Position numbers and translations under genes: made by a program | Notes under the pieces: model-generated | The model's database searches: none | What the model was told of the DNA's origin: nothing | What the model saw: only the letters and a program-made list of their open reading frames with translations | Origin: Phenylobacterium sp. | GTDB taxonomy: Bacteria; Pseudomonadota; Alphaproteobacteria; Caulobacterales; Caulobacteraceae | DNA: 64,000 nucleotides | Assembly: GCF_013822795.1 (NCBI RefSeq) | Contig: NZ_PNLB01000003.1 | Location: 1-64,000, forward strand | Reading direction: 5' to 3' | In this document: piece by piece, positions 1 to 8,531 of the stretch | Numbering within the stretch: the first letter of the stretch is position 1 | How the letters are laid out: the number at the start of each line of letters is the position of its first letter

Positions 1-789
1 GTCCCCGAAGTGGTACATGAACGAGCCGCCGCCGGTGGTGTTGTCCAGCGGCCAGCCGAAGGTGTGCTGGGTGAGGCCCGGCTCAAAGTTCTCGTCCGGC
101 ACCTGCCAGAGTTCCTTGATGCCGATGCCGAACTTCTGGGCGTCGCGGCCGTTGGTGAGGCCAAAGCGCGCCTGCAGCTGCTTGGACAGCGAACCGCGGA
201 CGCCTTCGCCGATGAAGGTGTACTTGGCGTGCAGTTCGATGCCCGGCTGATAGTCGGGGCCCGGATTGCCGTCCTTGTCGATGCCGAACACGCCGGCGAC
301 GACGCCCTTCACAGAGCCGTCTTCATTGTAGACGACTTCCGAGGCGGCCATGCCCGGATAGATCTCGACGCCGAGCGCTTCGGCGTGGGCGCCCAGGGCG
401 CGGCAGACGTTGCCGAGCGAGGCGATGTAGTTGCCGTGGTTCAGCATCCACTTCGGGAAGGGCAGCCAGGAAATGTCCAGCTCGCCGTTCGGGCCGAGGA
501 TCACGAACTTGTCGCGGGTGACCTTGGTCTCCAGCGGGATGCCGAGTTCCTTCCAGTTGGGCAGCAGTTCGTTGATCCCCTTAGGATCGATCACCGCGCC
601 CGAGAGGATGTGCGCGCCGACCTCCGAACCCTTTTCCAGCACCGCCACCGAAAGTTCGGTCCCGGCGGCCTCGGCCAGCTGCTTGAGGCGAATGGCCGCC
701 GACAGCCCCGCGGGCCCGGCGCCGACGATCACGACGTCGTATTCCATCGCTTCGCGTTCAATCGTATCAGTGGCGATGGTCTCGCTCAT
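1..789 (-). CDS. Electron transfer flavoprotein-ubiquinone oxidoreductase (N-terminal part, truncated by window edge)
   Basis: Reverse-strand translation MSETIATDTIEREAMEYDVVIVGAGPAGLSAAIRLKQLA... FAD Rossmann motif followed by ETF-QO-like sequence; runs off the left edge. Confidence 0.85.
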   Translation of the reverse strand, partial: MSETIATDTIEREAMEYDVVIVGAGPAGLSAAIRLKQLAEAAGTELSVAVLEKGSEVGAHILSGAVIDPKGINELLPNWKELGIPLETKVTRDKFVILGPNGELDISWLPFPKWMLNHGNYIASLGNVCRALGAHAEALGVEIYPGMAASEVVYNEDGSVKGVVAGVFGIDKDGNPGPDYQPGIELHAKYTFIGEGVRGSLSKQLQARFGLTNGRDAQKFGIGIKELWQVPDENFEPGLTQHTFGWPLDNTTGGGSFMYHFGD

Positions 790-932
790 GATCCCCGTAA
801 CTCCCAAAAGGCCGCGCCGGGGTTCCCCTCCCCCTTGTTTCACGCGGCGTTGATCCGTCGGGCGACTTATCCGAAGCTTGTACAAGGGCGGTCAAGCGCG
901 AACTCGGCTATAGACGCTCTTTAACGAGTACC

Positions 933-1754
933 ATGAACCAAGCCGTGCCCTTCGATCGTGTCGCCGAAAGCCTCCTCGCCTTCTGGGCGGAAGCAGGCGT
1001 CGACGCCATGCTGCATGATACGCCCGTCGATCGGATCGAGGCTGGCAAATTCGTGCCGGCTACGCCGCCGGAGAAGAAGCCCCTTGCCGCGCCGCCGCCG
1101 CAACAGCCGCGCGCCGGCGCGGGCCCGGACGTCGCCGGCGCGATCGCCCAGGCGCGGCAGCTGGCCGCGGCGGCCGGCGACCTGGAGGCGCTGAAGGCGG
1201 CGATCGCCGGATTCGACGGCTGCTCTCTGAAATTTGAAGGGGCCCGCCAGGCGGTGTTTGGGCGCGGCGCGGCCGACGCGCCGCTGCTGGTGATCGGCGA
1301 AGGCCCCGGCCCTGAGGAAGACGCCCGCGGCGAGCCGTTCGTCGGCCGCGCCGGGCAACTGCTGGACCGTATGCTGGCCGGCGCCGGGCTCAGCGGACGG
1401 GTGTTCATCACCAACACCGTGTTCTGGCGCCCGCCGGGCAACCGCCCCCTCTCAGCGCAGGAACAGGCTGTCTGCCAACCGTTTGTGGAGCGCGCGATCG
1501 AGCTGATCTCGCCCAAGATGCTGCTGCTGGTGGGAGCGCCGTCGGCCAAGGCGATGCTCAAGCGCGACGAGGGCATCCTGTCGATGCGCGGCCGCTGGTT
1601 CGAGTGGCGCTCGGAGTCCGGAAACCTCGAATTGCCGGCCATGCCGACCCTGCATCCGGCCTTCCTGCTGCGCCAGCCGGCGGCCAAGAAGAAGGCCTGG
1701 AGCGACCTTCTGACCCTGACCGAACGGCTTGATCGCCCTGACCGTGGAGCTTAA
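933..1754 (+). CDS. Uracil-DNA glycosylase, family 4-like
   Basis: LLVIGEGPGPEEDARGEPFVGRAGQLLDRML, TNTVFWRPPGNR and LHPAFLLRQP motifs. Confidence 0.85.
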   Translation: MNQAVPFDRVAESLLAFWAEAGVDAMLHDTPVDRIEAGKFVPATPPEKKPLAAPPPQQPRAGAGPDVAGAIAQARQLAAAAGDLEALKAAIAGFDGCSLKFEGARQAVFGRGAADAPLLVIGEGPGPEEDARGEPFVGRAGQLLDRMLAGAGLSGRVFITNTVFWRPPGNRPLSAQEQAVCQPFVERAIELISPKMLLLVGAPSAKAMLKRDEGILSMRGRWFEWRSESGNLELPAMPTLHPAFLLRQPAAKKKAWSDLLTLTERLDRPDRGA

Positions 1755-1820
1755 GACTTAAGCGTCACGAGAACTGAGGGTCACGTTGTCCGCGCGCAGA
1801 GGCGGCGACGTGGGGATCGC

Positions 1821-3410
1821 ATGCGGGCACTCAAGGGCATGCGGATCGCGGTCTTGGCCATGATCTGCTCCGCCATCGCCGGAACGACGAACGCTGCGCC
1901 ACAGGCCCTGAGCCCGTGGGACGCCAAGCGCTACGCCGCCGCGTTCGACGCCGTCGACCGCGGCGATTTCATCGACGCCGAAATGCAGACGGCTGAGATC
2001 AAGGACCGTTCCTTGTCCGGCCATCTGGCGTTCCGCCAGCTGATGCATCCCGGCGGGCACGTCGCGACCTACGACGACCTGGCCAAGTGGCTGGACAAGT
2101 ACAGCGACCTGCCCGGCGCCGAGCGCATCTACACCCTGGCCAGCAAGCGCCAACCGACGCTCGCCAAGCCGCTGAAGACCCCGCTGCTGGCCGGCGCCGA
2201 CTGGCGCCGCGTCGAGATCACCGCCCAGGGGATTTCCGGCAAGGCGCCGGCCGATCGCACCCGCAGGGCGCGCGAGGCCTTCTATTCCGGCGACGTGCAG
2301 ACTGCGATGGACCTGGCCCCGGCCGCCGGCGAGCGCTGGATCGCCGGCCTCGCCGCCTATCGCCTCAAGAACTACGCGGTCGCCCAGACCTTCTTCAGCC
2401 AGGTCGCCCGCGACGAGCAGGAAGACCCCTGGCTGCGCTCGGGCGCGGCCTATTGGGCGGCGCGGGCGCTGGAAGAGACCGGCGACACCACCCGCGCCCA
2501 GGGCTTCCTGAAGCTGGCCGCCCGCCACCCGACCACCTTCTATGGCATGATCGCCGAGCGCCGCGTGCGGCTGGAGGCGCTGGACCGCGTTTCGGAAGCG
2601 CCGGCGCCGGTGTTCCGCGAAATCGTTCCGGCGGCCTTCGCCTCGGCTCCCAGCGCGCACCTGACCCCGTTCATCCGCGACGACGCCCGCGCCCATCGCG
2701 CCACCGCCCTGGCCCAGATCGGCATGCCGGTCGAGGCGGGGCTGGAACTGCGCGCAGGCCTGGCGATGGCCAGGACAGAGGCCGAGCGCTCGCAGTGGAT
2801 GTCGCTGATCCTGGCGCTGAACGCGCCGCTGACCTCCGATGCGGACATCGCCTCTTCGCTGCCGGGCGTGCGCTCGTTCGCCGAGCCCGACTATCCGACC
2901 CCGGTGCTGGAGCCGAAGTCCGGCTTCACCATCGACCGGGCGCTGGTCTATGCGATCGTGCGCCAGGAAAGCCGTTTCAATCCGCAGGCGGTCTCGCCGG
3001 CCGGGGCCGTCGGGCTGATGCAGGTGATGCCGGAAGCGGCCGCCCGCGCCGCCGGCGACGACAAGCTGAAGGCCGACATGAGCCCGATGTTCGACCCGGC
3101 GTTCAACCTGCGCGTCGGCCAGGACTATGTGACCTGGCTAATGGAGCGCGGCGTCGGCTACGACATCCTGCGCACGGTCGCGGCCTATAACGGCGGCCCC
3201 GGCACGCTGCTGAAAACCGCCAAGATGGTCGGCGACGAAGCCGACAGCCTCATGCTGATCGAGAGCCTGCCCAGCTCGGAGACCCGCAACTACGTCGAGA
3301 AGGTGATGGCGGGCTACTGGACCTATCGCAAGAAGTTCGGCCTCGACACCAAGACGCTCGACGCGCTGGCCCAGGGCGCGCGCTTCGTCGACGCGCGGCT
3401 CGACCGCTAG
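1821..3410 (+). CDS. Lytic murein transglycosylase (Slt-like)
   Basis: RQESRFNPQAVSPAGAVGLMQVMPEAA and AYNGGPGTL motifs. Confidence 0.9.
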   Translation: MRALKGMRIAVLAMICSAIAGTTNAAPQALSPWDAKRYAAAFDAVDRGDFIDAEMQTAEIKDRSLSGHLAFRQLMHPGGHVATYDDLAKWLDKYSDLPGAERIYTLASKRQPTLAKPLKTPLLAGADWRRVEITAQGISGKAPADRTRRAREAFYSGDVQTAMDLAPAAGERWIAGLAAYRLKNYAVAQTFFSQVARDEQEDPWLRSGAAYWAARALEETGDTTRAQGFLKLAARHPTTFYGMIAERRVRLEALDRVSEAPAPVFREIVPAAFASAPSAHLTPFIRDDARAHRATALAQIGMPVEAGLELRAGLAMARTEAERSQWMSLILALNAPLTSDADIASSLPGVRSFAEPDYPTPVLEPKSGFTIDRALVYAIVRQESRFNPQAVSPAGAVGLMQVMPEAAARAAGDDKLKADMSPMFDPAFNLRVGQDYVTWLMERGVGYDILRTVAAYNGGPGTLLKTAKMVGDEADSLMLIESLPSSETRNYVEKVMAGYWTYRKKFGLDTKTLDALAQGARFVDARLDR

Positions 3411-3853
3411 CTGAGGATCGGCGCGCGGCCCGCGTGGCGGCGCAAGTCGGCCAGATCGCCGACGCCATCCAGGTCTCGCGCCCGCACCAGCACGCCGGCC
3501 AGCTTCGGCCCGGTCAGCCGCTCCAGCAAGCCAGGCTCGCGGGCGACCAGCAGCGCCGGCCCGCCGCCCTCCTCCAGGTGTCGCCGCACGCTCTCGTCCC
3601 AGCCCGGCCGCAGGCGCAGCGACGCCGACAGCGCCAGCACATAGTCGCCCTTGGCGCGACGCAGGGCGGCGGCCAAATCGGCGACGACGTCGGCGCCGGC
3701 GTCCTCGCAGATCGCCGCGGCGGCGTCGCTCGAACCTGCATCGGCGACCAGCACCTCACGCACCAGCCCGTCGACCGCCGCCGGCACCAGGGCGGACAGC
3801 AGGGCCGCGAGGTCGCGGTCGGAAGTGGCCGTGATGACGACGACGGAGATCAT
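3407..3853 (-). CDS. Family 2-type glycosyltransferase, short
   Basis: MISVVVITATSDRDLAALLSALVPAAVDGLVREVLVADAGSSDAA; the longer ORF upstream of this Met is antisense to the radical SAM gene. Confidence 0.55.
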   Translation of the reverse strand: MISVVVITATSDRDLAALLSALVPAAVDGLVREVLVADAGSSDAAAAICEDAGADVVADLAAALRRAKGDYVLALSASLRLRPGWDESVRRHLEEGGGPALLVAREPGLLERLTGPKLAGVLVRARDLDGVGDLADLRRHAGRAPILS

Positions 3854-3919
3854 GCCCTTCAAAGGTGACGGTTCGGGTCCCGCGTCAATATTGTTCTTGT
3901 TTTGTTCGGTCCCAATCCT

Positions 3920-5017
3920 ATGCTCGCGGCCGTGAGCACCTTCACCCAGCAAATCACGGTTCGGGGTCGCGGCGCGCGGTCCAACGCCAGCGGGCGGTTC
4001 GAGAGCCAGGCCCGCGAGGCGTTCGACGACGGCTGGACGATCGAGGATCCCGAGCCTCAGCAGCTGAAGACCACGCTGAGCCCTGAGAACGCCCGCACGA
4101 TCATCAGCAAGAACGACAGCCCGGACGTCGGTTTCTCGCGCTCGATCAATCCCTATCGCGGCTGCGAGCACGGCTGCATCTACTGCTACGCGCGGCCGGC
4201 CCACGCCTATATGGGCCTGTCGCCGGGGCTGGATTTCGAGAGCCAGCTGTTCTTCAAGCCCGATGCGGCGAAGCTGCTCGAGAAGGAGTTGTCGGCGCCG
4301 CGCTACCGGCCCGAGTTCATCCACATCGGCGGCAACACAGATCCCTACCAGCCGGTCGAGCGCACGACGCGGATCACGCGCGGGGTACTGGAGGTGATGG
4401 AGCGCTTCGGCCACCCCTGCTCGATCATCACCAAGTCGGCGCTGATCCTGCGCGACCTCGACATCCTGGCGGCAATGGGCCGGCGCAACCTCTGCCGGGT
4501 GGCGATCTCGGTCACCAGCCTGGACCGCAAGCTGGCGCGCAGCATGGAGCCGCGGGCCGCGACGCCCGACCGCCGGATCGGCGCCATCAAGGCGCTGGCC
4601 GACGCCGGCGTTCCCGTCGTGGTCATGTTCGCCCCTGCCATCCCCAGCCTCAACGACCACGAGATGGAGGCGGTGCTGGAGCGCGCGGCGCAGGCCGGGG
4701 CCAAGGGGGCCGGCTATGTCGCGCTGAGGCTGCCGCGGGAGATCAAGGACCTGTTCCGCGAGTGGCTGGAGACCGACCATCCGGACCGCGCCCGGCGGGT
4801 GATGTCGCTGGTCCGCCAGATGCGCGGCGGCCTCGACTATGATCCCGAATGGGGCAAGCGGATGCGCGGCGAAGGCCCGATCGCCGAGTTGATGTCGCAG
4901 CGCTTCCAGGCGGCGAAGAAACGCCTCGGCCTGGACGCCAAACTGCCCGCGCTCGACCTGTCGCAGTTCAAGGTCCCGGCGAAGGTCGGCGACCAGGGCG
5001 ACCTGTTTGCGGGCTAG
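3920..5017 (+). CDS. SplB-like radical SAM protein (PA0069 family)
   Basis: NPYRGCEHGCIYCYARP radical SAM cysteine motif; start at 3902 or 3920. Confidence 0.85.
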   Translation: MLAAVSTFTQQITVRGRGARSNASGRFESQAREAFDDGWTIEDPEPQQLKTTLSPENARTIISKNDSPDVGFSRSINPYRGCEHGCIYCYARPAHAYMGLSPGLDFESQLFFKPDAAKLLEKELSAPRYRPEFIHIGGNTDPYQPVERTTRITRGVLEVMERFGHPCSIITKSALILRDLDILAAMGRRNLCRVAISVTSLDRKLARSMEPRAATPDRRIGAIKALADAGVPVVVMFAPAIPSLNDHEMEAVLERAAQAGAKGAGYVALRLPREIKDLFREWLETDHPDRARRVMSLVRQMRGGLDYDPEWGKRMRGEGPIAELMSQRFQAAKKRLGLDAKLPALDLSQFKVPAKVGDQGDLFAG

Positions 5018-6300
5018 CGGCTGAACACCCCGACCAGTTCGACGTGCGGCGACCATAGGAACTGATCGACCGGCAGCACCCGCTCAAGGGTGAAGCCGGC
5101 GTCGATCAGGGTGCGAGCGTCGCGGACGAAGGTCGCCGGGTTGCAGGAGACGCCGATGGCGCGGGCCACGCCTGAGCGGGCGATCTCGGCCGCCTGTTCG
5201 GCCGCGCCGGCGCGGGGCGGGTCGAAGACGACGGTGTCGATGCGCTTCATCTCCTCGGCCAACAGCGGGCGGCGGGTCAGGTCGCGGGCTTCGGCGGTGA
5301 CGCCATGCAGGCCCGGAGCAGTGGAGATCGCCGCGCTCAACGCGCGCACGGCCGGGGCCGCGCCGTCGGCGGCCAGCACCGGCGCGATCGCCGCGAGGCG
5401 GAAAGTGAAGGTGCCGACGCCGCAGAACAGGTCGGCGATCCGCTCGGCGCCGCCGGCGGCCTCCACGACCATGGCGGCCATGGCCGCCTCGGCCTCGGGG
5501 ACCGCCTGCAGGAAGGCGCCGGCCGGCAGGGCGACGGTCGCCGCGCCGATGCGGACGGTGGGCTGGCGGGCCATGTAGGCGACCTCGCCATCCATGGTGA
5601 CGCGGGCGAAGTCGGCCTCCGCCGCGATTTCGGCCATGCGCATGCGCGCGTCGGCCGACAGCCCGCCGCTTTTGCGCTCGACGCCGCTGATGTCGATGTC
5701 GAGGCCGGTCGAGGTGAGCGTCACGTGCAGAGTCGGCGCGGACTTCGGATGTTCGAACAGCGGCGCGGCCAAGCGGCGCAGCGCCGGGAGCGCGGCCTCA
5801 AGCGCCGGATCGGCGATCGGACAGGCGCTGATGTCGACCACGTCCCAGGACTTGCGGGTCTTGAAGCCGAGACGGGCGGCGTCCTTCTTGCCCTGCCGGG
5901 CATGGAGCGCCAAGCGGCGACGGCTGTGCGGCTTGGCGGCGAACGCCGGCAGGACTTCCGTCTCGATCCGTTCGCGGGCCAAGGTGCCGATCAGCCGCTC
6001 GACCTTCCAGGCGAGGTAGGCCTCGTGCTCCCAGTGCTGCAGAGCGCAGCCGCCGCAGACGCCGAAGTGCGGACACGGCGGGGTCACCCGCTGCAGGCTG
6101 GCCTGCAGGATGGCCTCGACCTCCCGCCGCTGAGGGCCGGCGGCCAGCCGCACGTGCTCGCCCGGCAAGGTGAAGGGCGCGTAGAGCGGCCCGGCCGCAA
6201 TGCCGTCGCCTTCGCCGCCGACAGCCTCGATTAGAACCTCTACCGGCGGGCCGGAGGGGGCTTCGGTGGATCGGGCCCGATGAGGCCGGGGACGTCGCAT
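5014..6300 (-). CDS. Class I SAM-dependent 23S rRNA (uracil-5)-methyltransferase, RumA/TrmA family
   Basis: PCPHFGVCGGCALQHW cysteine cluster, DLFCGVGTFTF, VVFDPPRAGA and SCNPATFVRDA motifs. Confidence 0.88.
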   Translation of the reverse strand: MRRPRPHRARSTEAPSGPPVEVLIEAVGGEGDGIAAGPLYAPFTLPGEHVRLAAGPQRREVEAILQASLQRVTPPCPHFGVCGGCALQHWEHEAYLAWKVERLIGTLARERIETEVLPAFAAKPHSRRRLALHARQGKKDAARLGFKTRKSWDVVDISACPIADPALEAALPALRRLAAPLFEHPKSAPTLHVTLTSTGLDIDISGVERKSGGLSADARMRMAEIAAEADFARVTMDGEVAYMARQPTVRIGAATVALPAGAFLQAVPEAEAAMAAMVVEAAGGAERIADLFCGVGTFTFRLAAIAPVLAADGAAPAVRALSAAISTAPGLHGVTAEARDLTRRPLLAEEMKRIDTVVFDPPRAGAAEQAAEIARSGVARAIGVSCNPATFVRDARTLIDAGFTLERVLPVDQFLWSPHVELVGVFSR

Positions 6301-6361
6301 GCTCAAACTCGCCTGATGGCGCCGACCCCGCGATCCCTGGCGGGACAAGGCGTCAACGAAG

Positions 6362-6409
6362 ATGAACGTACATGAACAGCCCGCTCAAGGGCCGTTCAGA
6401 CTCGTTCAG
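6362..6409. promoter_or_regulatory. Paired 10-bp-phased direct repeats, ATGAAC-N4-ATGAAC ... GTTCAG-N4-GTTCAG
   Basis: ATGAAC at 6362-6367 and 6372-6377; GTTCAG at 6394-6399 and 6404-6409, the second pair in inverted orientation (TGAAC is the complement of GTTCA). Confidence 0.5.
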
Positions 6410-6472
6410 CCAAGTTCCATAGCGCAGGCGGGGCTTCGGCGCCGCCTCCGAGTTCAAATGAAGGAAAAGCCG

Positions 6473-6928
6473 ATGAAACGCGCTCTTGCTCTCGCCGCCG
6501 CCGGGATGATGGCCGTGACCGTTCCCGCCGTGACGTTCCCGAGCATCGCGTCGGCGCAGTCCTACGACCCGTGCCGCGACCAGCAACGCCAGAGCGCCAA
6601 TAAGGGCACCATCGTCGGCGGCCTGGTCGGGGCGCTGGCCGGCGGCGGCGTCGCGGCCAAGGGCGTGAAGACCGAAGGCGCGCTCTTGGGCGGCGCGGTC
6701 GGCGCGGTGGCCGGTCACGAGATCGGCAAGCGCAACAGCAAATGCAGCACCTACCGGCCCGCCCCTGCCCCGCGTCCGGCCGCTCGCACCAGCAGCAACT
6801 ATCAGCGCAGCAACTACAGCGCCTCCAGCAACTGCCGCTGGGTCCAGGACAACTATGGCGGCCGCAACCACAGCTACGAAGTCTGCGAGGGCCGCGACGG
6901 CGTCTGGCGCCCCAGCGGCCGCAGCTAA
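6473..6928 (+). CDS. Secreted glycine-zipper 2TM-domain protein (copy 1)
   Basis: Signal peptide, DPCRDQQRQSANKGTIVGGLVGALAGGG...GALLGGAVGAVAGHEIG. Confidence 0.75.
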   Translation: MKRALALAAAGMMAVTVPAVTFPSIASAQSYDPCRDQQRQSANKGTIVGGLVGALAGGGVAAKGVKTEGALLGGAVGAVAGHEIGKRNSKCSTYRPAPAPRPAARTSSNYQRSNYSASSNCRWVQDNYGGRNHSYEVCEGRDGVWRPSGRS

Positions 6929-6976
6929 GCCAAGAACAAGACCATCATCGCATCAGTCCCCAGAGGGTATTTCGCA

Positions 6977-7564
6977 ATGAACTTCCGTTCGACCTTCGCC
7001 AAGAGCGCACTTGCTGGCGTGGCCGGCGTCATGGCGCTCGGCTCGGCCGCCGCCATCCCCACCTTCGCGGCCGCCCAGTCGGCGCCGTACTACGGCAACA
7101 GCTATGGCAGCACCTACTACGACCCCTGCCGTCGTGACTCGACCAACCGCGGTACGGTCGGCGCCCTGGTCGGCGGCGCGCTCGGCGCGGCGATCGGCTC
7201 GAACGCCGCGGCCCGCAACGCCCGCACCGAAGGCGCCCTGCTCGGCGGCGCGCTCGGCGCGCTGGGCGGCGCGGCGGTCGGCAAGAACTCGGCCGCTTGC
7301 GGCGGCACGGCCTATCGCGCTCCGCAGACCACCTACAACGGCTATTACGGACAGCCGGCGGACAACGGCTACTACGCCCGTTCGTACGATGACCGTCGCG
7401 ACTACGACCGCGGCGAGTCCTATCGCGTCGTCGAGCGCCCAGCCGCGGCCACTGACGGCTGCACCCTGGCCGAAAGCCCGATCTACCTCCCCGACGGCCG
7501 CACCCAGAAGCGCTTCGTCCGCGTCTGCCCCGACGCGAACGGCAACTTCCAGGTCGTCGACTAA
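6977..7564 (+). CDS. Secreted glycine-zipper 2TM-domain protein (copy 2)
   Basis: Signal peptide, DPCRRDSTNRGTVGALVGGALGAAIG...EGALLGGALGALGGAAVGKNS; parallels copy 1. Confidence 0.75.
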   Translation: MNFRSTFAKSALAGVAGVMALGSAAAIPTFAAAQSAPYYGNSYGSTYYDPCRRDSTNRGTVGALVGGALGAAIGSNAAARNARTEGALLGGALGALGGAAVGKNSAACGGTAYRAPQTTYNGYYGQPADNGYYARSYDDRRDYDRGESYRVVERPAAATDGCTLAESPIYLPDGRTQKRFVRVCPDANGNFQVVD

Positions 7565-7605
7565 CCCTCCCAGGGGGAGAGCCCGTCGGCGTATTCGACG
7601 GACTG

Positions 7606-7637
7606 AAGCCGCCCGCGCCGCCCCGCGCGGGCGGCTT
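7606..7637 (+). terminator. Strong GC hairpin downstream of glycine-zipper copy 2
   Basis: AAGCCGCCCGCG / CGCGGGCGGCTT perfect 12-bp stem followed by TCTCCTGTTT. Confidence 0.6.
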
Positions 7638-7766
7638 CTCCTGTTTGGGCTCTAATCTCGATCACATTCGAACGCCCCGAAGCTAGGCGCTCGGCCCAGG
7701 AGAAGGGCCTGTTCGACACCGTCAGCGTGGAACAGGCCTTCTGGCGGACGATCTGAACCCGCCGCG

Positions 7767-8531
7767 CTAGGGGCGGTGCGCCCAGAGCAGGAACTCGTGA
7801 TTGCCGTCGCCGCCGGCGATCGGGCTGTCGGTCACCTCGCGCACCGCCCAGCGCGAGGCGGTCAGGAACGCCGCGACATCGTCCAAGGCCCGGCGGCGCG
7901 CGGCCTCGTCCTTGACCAGCCCGCCCTTGCCGACGAGGTCGGGGCCGACTTCGAACTGCGGCTTTACCAGCGCGACCAGATCGGCGCCGCCGGCCGCAAG
8001 CGCCAGGGCCGCGGGCAGCGCCTTGGCCAGGCCGATGAAGCTGACATCGGTGACAATGAGATCCGGAGCCACTGGGATCAGGTTCGGGTCAAGGTTACGG
8101 GCGTCGACGCCCTCGAGCCCGACAACGCGCGGATCGCCCGCCAGCTTGGGATGCAGTTGCCCGCGTCCGACGTCGACGGCGTAGACCCTGGCCGCGCCAT
8201 GCTGCAGGCAGACCTCGGTGAAGCCGCCGGTCGAGGCCCCGACGTCGAGCACGGTGCGGCCCTCGACCTGCACCGGCCAAAGGCCGAGGGCGTGGACCAG
8301 CTTCAGCGCCCCGCGGCCGACATAGGGGTGAGCGGCGACGGCTTGGACCGGGGCCGCCTCGTCGATCAGTTCGGAAGGCTTGGAAAGCAAGCGGCCGGCG
8401 ACGCTGACGCCGCCGGCCTCGATCGCCGCCCGGGCCTTGGCGCGGCTGTCGAACAGGCCGCGTTCGACCAGGACGACATCCGCGCGCTTCTTGCCCAAGC
8501 CTATCTCAGGCGGGTTAGGCCTGCTCCTCAA
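7767..8531 (-). CDS. tlyA: TlyA family 16S/23S rRNA 2'-O-methyltransferase / hemolysin
   Basis: S4-like N-terminus KKRADVVLVERGLFDSRAKARAAIEAGGVSV and VLDVGASTGGFTEVCLQHGAARVYAVDVGRGQL. Confidence 0.88.
   Translation of the reverse strand: MRSRPNPPEIGLGKKRADVVLVERGLFDSRAKARAAIEAGGVSVAGRLLSKPSELIDEAAPVQAVAAHPYVGRGALKLVHALGLWPVQVEGRTVLDVGASTGGFTEVCLQHGAARVYAVDVGRGQLHPKLAGDPRVVGLEGVDARNLDPNLIPVAPDLIVTDVSFIGLAKALPAALALAAGGADLVALVKPQFEVGPDLVGKGGLVKDEAARRRALDDVAAFLTASRWAVREVTDSPIAGGDGNHEFLLWAHRP

Noticed and set aside
3407-5056. 549-aa minus-strand ORF
   Set aside because: Upstream part is antisense to the radical SAM gene; only the portion starting at 3853 looks like a real protein
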